A DNA stretch of 17,209 nt, taken from NCBI GenBank assembly GCA_902795835.1, contig CADBNA010000377.1, positions 1-17,209 on the forward strand, given 5' to 3'. Shown one piece after another: positions 15,069-17,209 of this stretch. This stretch comes from an uncultured Lachnospiraceae bacterium (GTDB taxonomy: Bacteria; Bacillota_A; Clostridia; Lachnospirales; Lachnospiraceae). Numbering within the stretch: position 1 is the first letter of the stretch; each line of letters starts with the position of its first letter. The position numbers were made by a program, and so were the translations under genes. The notes under the pieces are model-generated. The model made no database searches, was not told where the DNA came from, and was given only the letters and a program-made list of their open reading frames with translations.

Positions 15069-15102
15069 AACAGGAAAACACCGGATTAAGGAAGTGTGTG
15101 GT

Positions 15103-15843
15103 ATGGGGAAAGAAAACCGGCAGGATAAGGTGCTGGATCCCACCTGCGGCGGCATGCCTGAGTTCATCGGGTTTACAAAAGGGGAAAGCGGCATCTTATG
15201 CATCAGCGCCTATGTGATCGCCAATCTTGACCCGTCAGTCCGGAAAGCGATGAAGATCCCGCCGGAGCTCTGTGCCGTCGGGATGATCAGCAGCCGGTTC
15301 GGCGGCGCGCCCATAGCCATGGTGCTCGACGATATACTGAAATCCTCACAGTCCGTCCTGCTGCAGGGAGAGTTTGTAATCGAGGCGCTGGCTGCCGGCG
15401 GACACGGTTCGTTTTTCCTGGTCGGCAGCAGGGATGCGGATGATGTCCGCGATGTCATCCAGAAGACTTTTGACCATTGCACGGACATGTACGGGGGGAT
15501 CGGCGCCGGAGAGACCACCTGCTACGATCTTCACTTCAGCTCATTAACCGGAGATGTCGTCTGCGCCTCGCTTCCGGGAGCGGAACCGGCCGGAAGGTGG
15601 TGCATGGTGGACGCCATCCCCAAAGGACTGGGAATGGTGGTCCTCAATGAAGCCGTCAAAAGTGCCGGCGTGGAGATACGGGAACTGATGACGCCGTATA
15701 CCGATAATGACTTTGGAGCCGGATTGAAAGGCGATACCGCCTCGTGTCTGACAGCGGTGAGAAAAGCCCGGGAAATCACAGCAGCATATACCCGGATGAT
15801 AGACGGCAGCAATCCGGTGCCTCTGGGAGGAACGTATTTCTGA
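15103..15843 (+). CDS. BMC-T tandem-domain shell protein, PduB-like, copy 2
   Basis: A 246-residue PduB-type protein. It keeps the family entry LDPTCGGMPEFIGF near residue 10 but lacks the long N-terminal helix of the copy at 6047. Other blocks are AVGMISSRFGGAP, GHGSFFLVGSRDADDVRD, GLGMVVLNEAVKSAGVEI and LKGDTASCLTAVRKARE. The first domain has several non-standard segments (GESGILCISAYVIANLD). ATG 15103 with AAGGAAG at 15088-15094 is preferred to GTG 15094. The relation to the extended copy resembles PduB and the shorter PduB', though here they are separate genes. Confidence 0.88.
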   Translation: MGKENRQDKVLDPTCGGMPEFIGFTKGESGILCISAYVIANLDPSVRKAMKIPPELCAVGMISSRFGGAPIAMVLDDILKSSQSVLLQGEFVIEALAAGGHGSFFLVGSRDADDVRDVIQKTFDHCTDMYGGIGAGETTCYDLHFSSLTGDVVCASLPGAEPAGRWCMVDAIPKGLGMVVLNEAVKSAGVEIRELMTPYTDNDFGAGLKGDTASCLTAVRKAREITAAYTRMIDGSNPVPLGGTYF

Positions 15844-15884
15844 GGCGCCGGAAATGAATGAATTATACACAGGAGGTAAAGAAC

Positions 15885-16181
15885 ATGACACAGTTGGCAT
15901 TGGGAATGGTTGAGACCAGGGGCTATACGGCAATGATCGAGGCAGCGGACGCCATGGCAAAGGCCGCGAACGTGACGATTGTCGGCGGAGAAAAGATAGG
16001 CGCCGGACTGGTCACGGTTATGGTGCGGGGTGATGTCGGTGCGGTAAAAGCTGCGACGGATGCCGGTGCCGCAGCTGCTTCCAAAGTGGGTGAGGTCGTA
16101 TCTGTCCACGTGATTCCGCGTCCTCATCAGGATACGGAAATGCTTCTTCCGAAGATGCTGAGGGACGAGCTGGATATCTGA
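15885..16181 (+). CDS. pduA: BMC-H hexameric shell protein, PduA-like, copy 2
   Basis: A 98-residue BMC-H protein with about 91 percent identity by eye to the protein at 291 over the first 90 residues; eight differences were seen, including E4L, L14Y and CQ to GE before the pore. The pore loop is the same (KIGAG). The C-terminal tail differs (MLRDELDI against GLAE). Many third codon positions differ between the two genes, so the duplication is not recent and the protein is under strong constraint. AGGAGGT at 15870-15876 is a strong Shine-Dalgarno sequence 8 bases before ATG 15885. It sits between two BMC-T genes, so hexamers and trimers are made together. Confidence 0.95.
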   Translation: MTQLALGMVETRGYTAMIEAADAMAKAANVTIVGGEKIGAGLVTVMVRGDVGAVKAATDAGAAAASKVGEVVSVHVIPRPHQDTEMLLPKMLRDELDI

Positions 16182-16187
16182 GCCTCC

Positions 16188-16237
16188 GGCACAGATGTTT
16201 TGTCCTGTTCTGTGCGGCCGGCGGCAGATTCTGTGCC
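16188..16237 (+). promoter_or_regulatory. Alternative inverted repeats in the gap between BMC-H and BMC-T
   Basis: GGCACAGA (16188-16195) can pair with TCTGTGC at 16209-16215 (7 pairs) or with TCTGTGCC at 16230-16237 (8 pairs), since TTCTGTGC occurs twice. The two folds exclude each other. No U-tract follows, so a terminator is unlikely. It may affect mRNA stability and so the ratio of the neighbouring shell proteins. Confidence 0.3.
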
Positions 16238-16288
16238 CGGTCCGATTGTGATGCCTGGAAACTGACGTTCAGATGAAAGAGGGAAGGA

Positions 16289-17026
16289 ATGACCAGTCTG
16301 AATGGAAAATTTCCGCCGCATGGCGGTTCATCGGAATTCACCGGCCTGTACAGGGGGAAGTATGGGAATCTCTGGGTTGGCGGATGGGTGATCCCGAATC
16401 TGGATCCGGCCATTGCGGAAGCCATGGAGATACCTGCGCAGTACCGTTCTGTGGGGATCATAACCAGCCGGTCGGCATCTATGTCTGTCTGTGTAGCCGC
16501 CGATGAAGCAGTCAAAACCGCAGATGTGCATCTGGTCCATCTGGAAATGACCACGGATTCAAATGGAAAGGGCCCCCGCTGCGCCTTTCTGGTGCTTGGC
16601 GGAGAGGATGTCTCGGATGTCCGCCGCGCCGTTCAGGTGACAATGGATGCCCTGCCGCACACCTTCGGCGGCATGGGAGTCGGCGAGACGGCCGGCTATG
16701 ATGTCCACTGGAGCGCCAATCCCGGAGAAGTGCTCTGCCACCCGTATTTCGGAGCCGTGCCCGGAAAGGCATGGGGGTTCCTGGACGGGTGGCCGAAAGC
16801 CGTCGGCATGATCATGGCGGACTATGCGATGAAATCCGCGGCCGTCGAGCTGATCCATGTGCACACATCCGAAGAGAATCACTGGCACAATGAGTATACC
16901 TGTTCATTCACCGGCAGTTCGGGCGATGTCCTTGCTGCGGTTAGGAAAGCCCGTGAAGTCGGGGAACACTGCATACGCGCAACCGGAAACCTGGAGCCCG
17001 TCCCGCAGGGAGACCCCTACTACTGA
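16289..17026 (+). CDS. BMC-T tandem-domain shell protein, PduB-like, copy 3
   Basis: A 245-residue PduB-type protein. The usual entry motif is eroded to GGSSEFTGLYRGKYG and there is no N-terminal targeting helix. Typical blocks remain: YRSVGIITSRSASM, AADEAVKTADVHLVHLEM, FLVLGGEDVSDVRRAVQV, AVGMIMADYAMKSAAVELI and FTGSSGDVLAAVRKARE. HPYFGAVPGKAWGF closely parallels HPYFGADYGKAWGA of the copy at 6047, so these two are probably nearer relatives than either is to copy 2. GAGGGAAGG lies directly before the ATG. It is the last complete compartment gene in the window. Confidence 0.88.
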   Translation: MTSLNGKFPPHGGSSEFTGLYRGKYGNLWVGGWVIPNLDPAIAEAMEIPAQYRSVGIITSRSASMSVCVAADEAVKTADVHLVHLEMTTDSNGKGPRCAFLVLGGEDVSDVRRAVQVTMDALPHTFGGMGVGETAGYDVHWSANPGEVLCHPYFGAVPGKAWGFLDGWPKAVGMIMADYAMKSAAVELIHVHTSEENHWHNEYTCSFTGSSGDVLAAVRKAREVGEHCIRATGNLEPVPQGDPYY

Positions 17027-17124
17027 GGATGACGCCAGACAAAGCCTGCTCTGAAACGCAGACAGATTACAGGGAGAATATTTCCGGATCGGGGGAGAAA
17101 AATCCGAAAGTAGGGTGAAGAGAG

Positions 17125-17209
17125 ATGATGGTATATGCTGACAATGCGGCGACATCGCCCATGAGCGAAACAGCCCTGCGGGTCCTGACGGACAGCGCCA
17201 GGTAAATCT
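17125..17209 (+). CDS. N-terminal start of a cysteine desulfurase-like gene, interrupted by a stop or cut by the window end
   Basis: From ATG 17125 the frame reads MMVYADNAATSPMSETALRV, the typical opening of NifS/IscS-type cysteine desulfurases (YxDNAATTP). A TAA at 17203-17205 ends it after 26 codons, where relatives continue toward YGNPSS. Four bases later the window stops. This may be a broken gene, a sequencing or assembly error near a contig end, or a chance resemblance. If intact in the genome, it could supply sulfur for the Fe-S proteins of the locus. Only the first 26 residues can be judged. Confidence 0.5.

Overview
The window is a nearly uninterrupted, all-plus-strand bacterial microcompartment (BMC) gene cluster. 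Twenty-one complete genes lie between 291 and 17026. The 3' end of a probable AraC-family regulator lies at the left edge (1-78), and the first codons of a cysteine-desulfurase-like gene at the right edge (17125 onward). Strong AGGAGG-type ribosome binding sites, clostridial-looking proteins (notably a CoA-transferase very like butyryl-CoA:acetate CoA-transferase of Roseburia-type bacteria) and a moderately high GC content suggest an anaerobic Firmicute of the Clostridia, perhaps Lachnospiraceae. The genus cannot be fixed from this sequence.

Layout. 79-290 is a regulatory region with a palindrome and tandem TATAAT boxes. 291-5977 encodes a PduA-type BMC-H, an unusually extended CoA-acylating aldehyde dehydrogenase, a BMC-H with a long acidic repeat tail and a C-terminal Cys motif (PduK-like), a flavoprotein, the BMC-P vertex protein and the CoA-transferase. 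6047-6877 is a PduB-type BMC-T. It is followed by a 216-base gap holding a long hairpin that could act as an attenuator. 7094-12050 encodes an iron-dependent alcohol dehydrogenase (PduQ-like), PduS, PduT, two PduU/EutS-type shell proteins and two tandem EutP/PduV GTPases. 12153-15068 encodes a PduL homologue lacking several metal-binding histidines, a divergent GrpU-like BMC protein with a Cys-Pro in the pore loop, EutJ and a Pta-type phosphate acetyltransferase. 15103-17026 holds two more PduB-type BMC-T genes flanking a second PduA-type BMC-H.

How it works together. Eleven shell proteins would build the compartment. Inside, the aldehyde dehydrogenase would oxidise an aldehyde to acyl-CoA while the alcohol dehydrogenase reduces another aldehyde to alcohol, recycling NAD. 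PduS/PduT and other Cys-bearing shell proteins could pass electrons across the shell. CoA would be released by Pta and/or the CoA-transferase. No signature substrate-cleaving enzyme (diol dehydratase, ethanolamine lyase, glycyl radical enzyme) is present, so the substrate is not defined here. The PduS/T/U/V set and the GrpU-like protein point to a propanediol-type or glycyl-radical-type compartment whose signature enzyme would lie outside the window.

Most unusual points: (i) the probable PduL pseudoenzyme that keeps an N-terminal targeting-like helix, beside a Pta and a But-like CoA-transferase; (ii) the roughly 180-residue N-terminal extension of the aldehyde dehydrogenase with a duplicated 41-residue module and a Cys cluster; (iii) several Cys or Fe-S sites in shell proteins, with a cysteine-desulfurase-like start downstream; (iv) alternative RNA hairpins between shell genes and enzyme genes.
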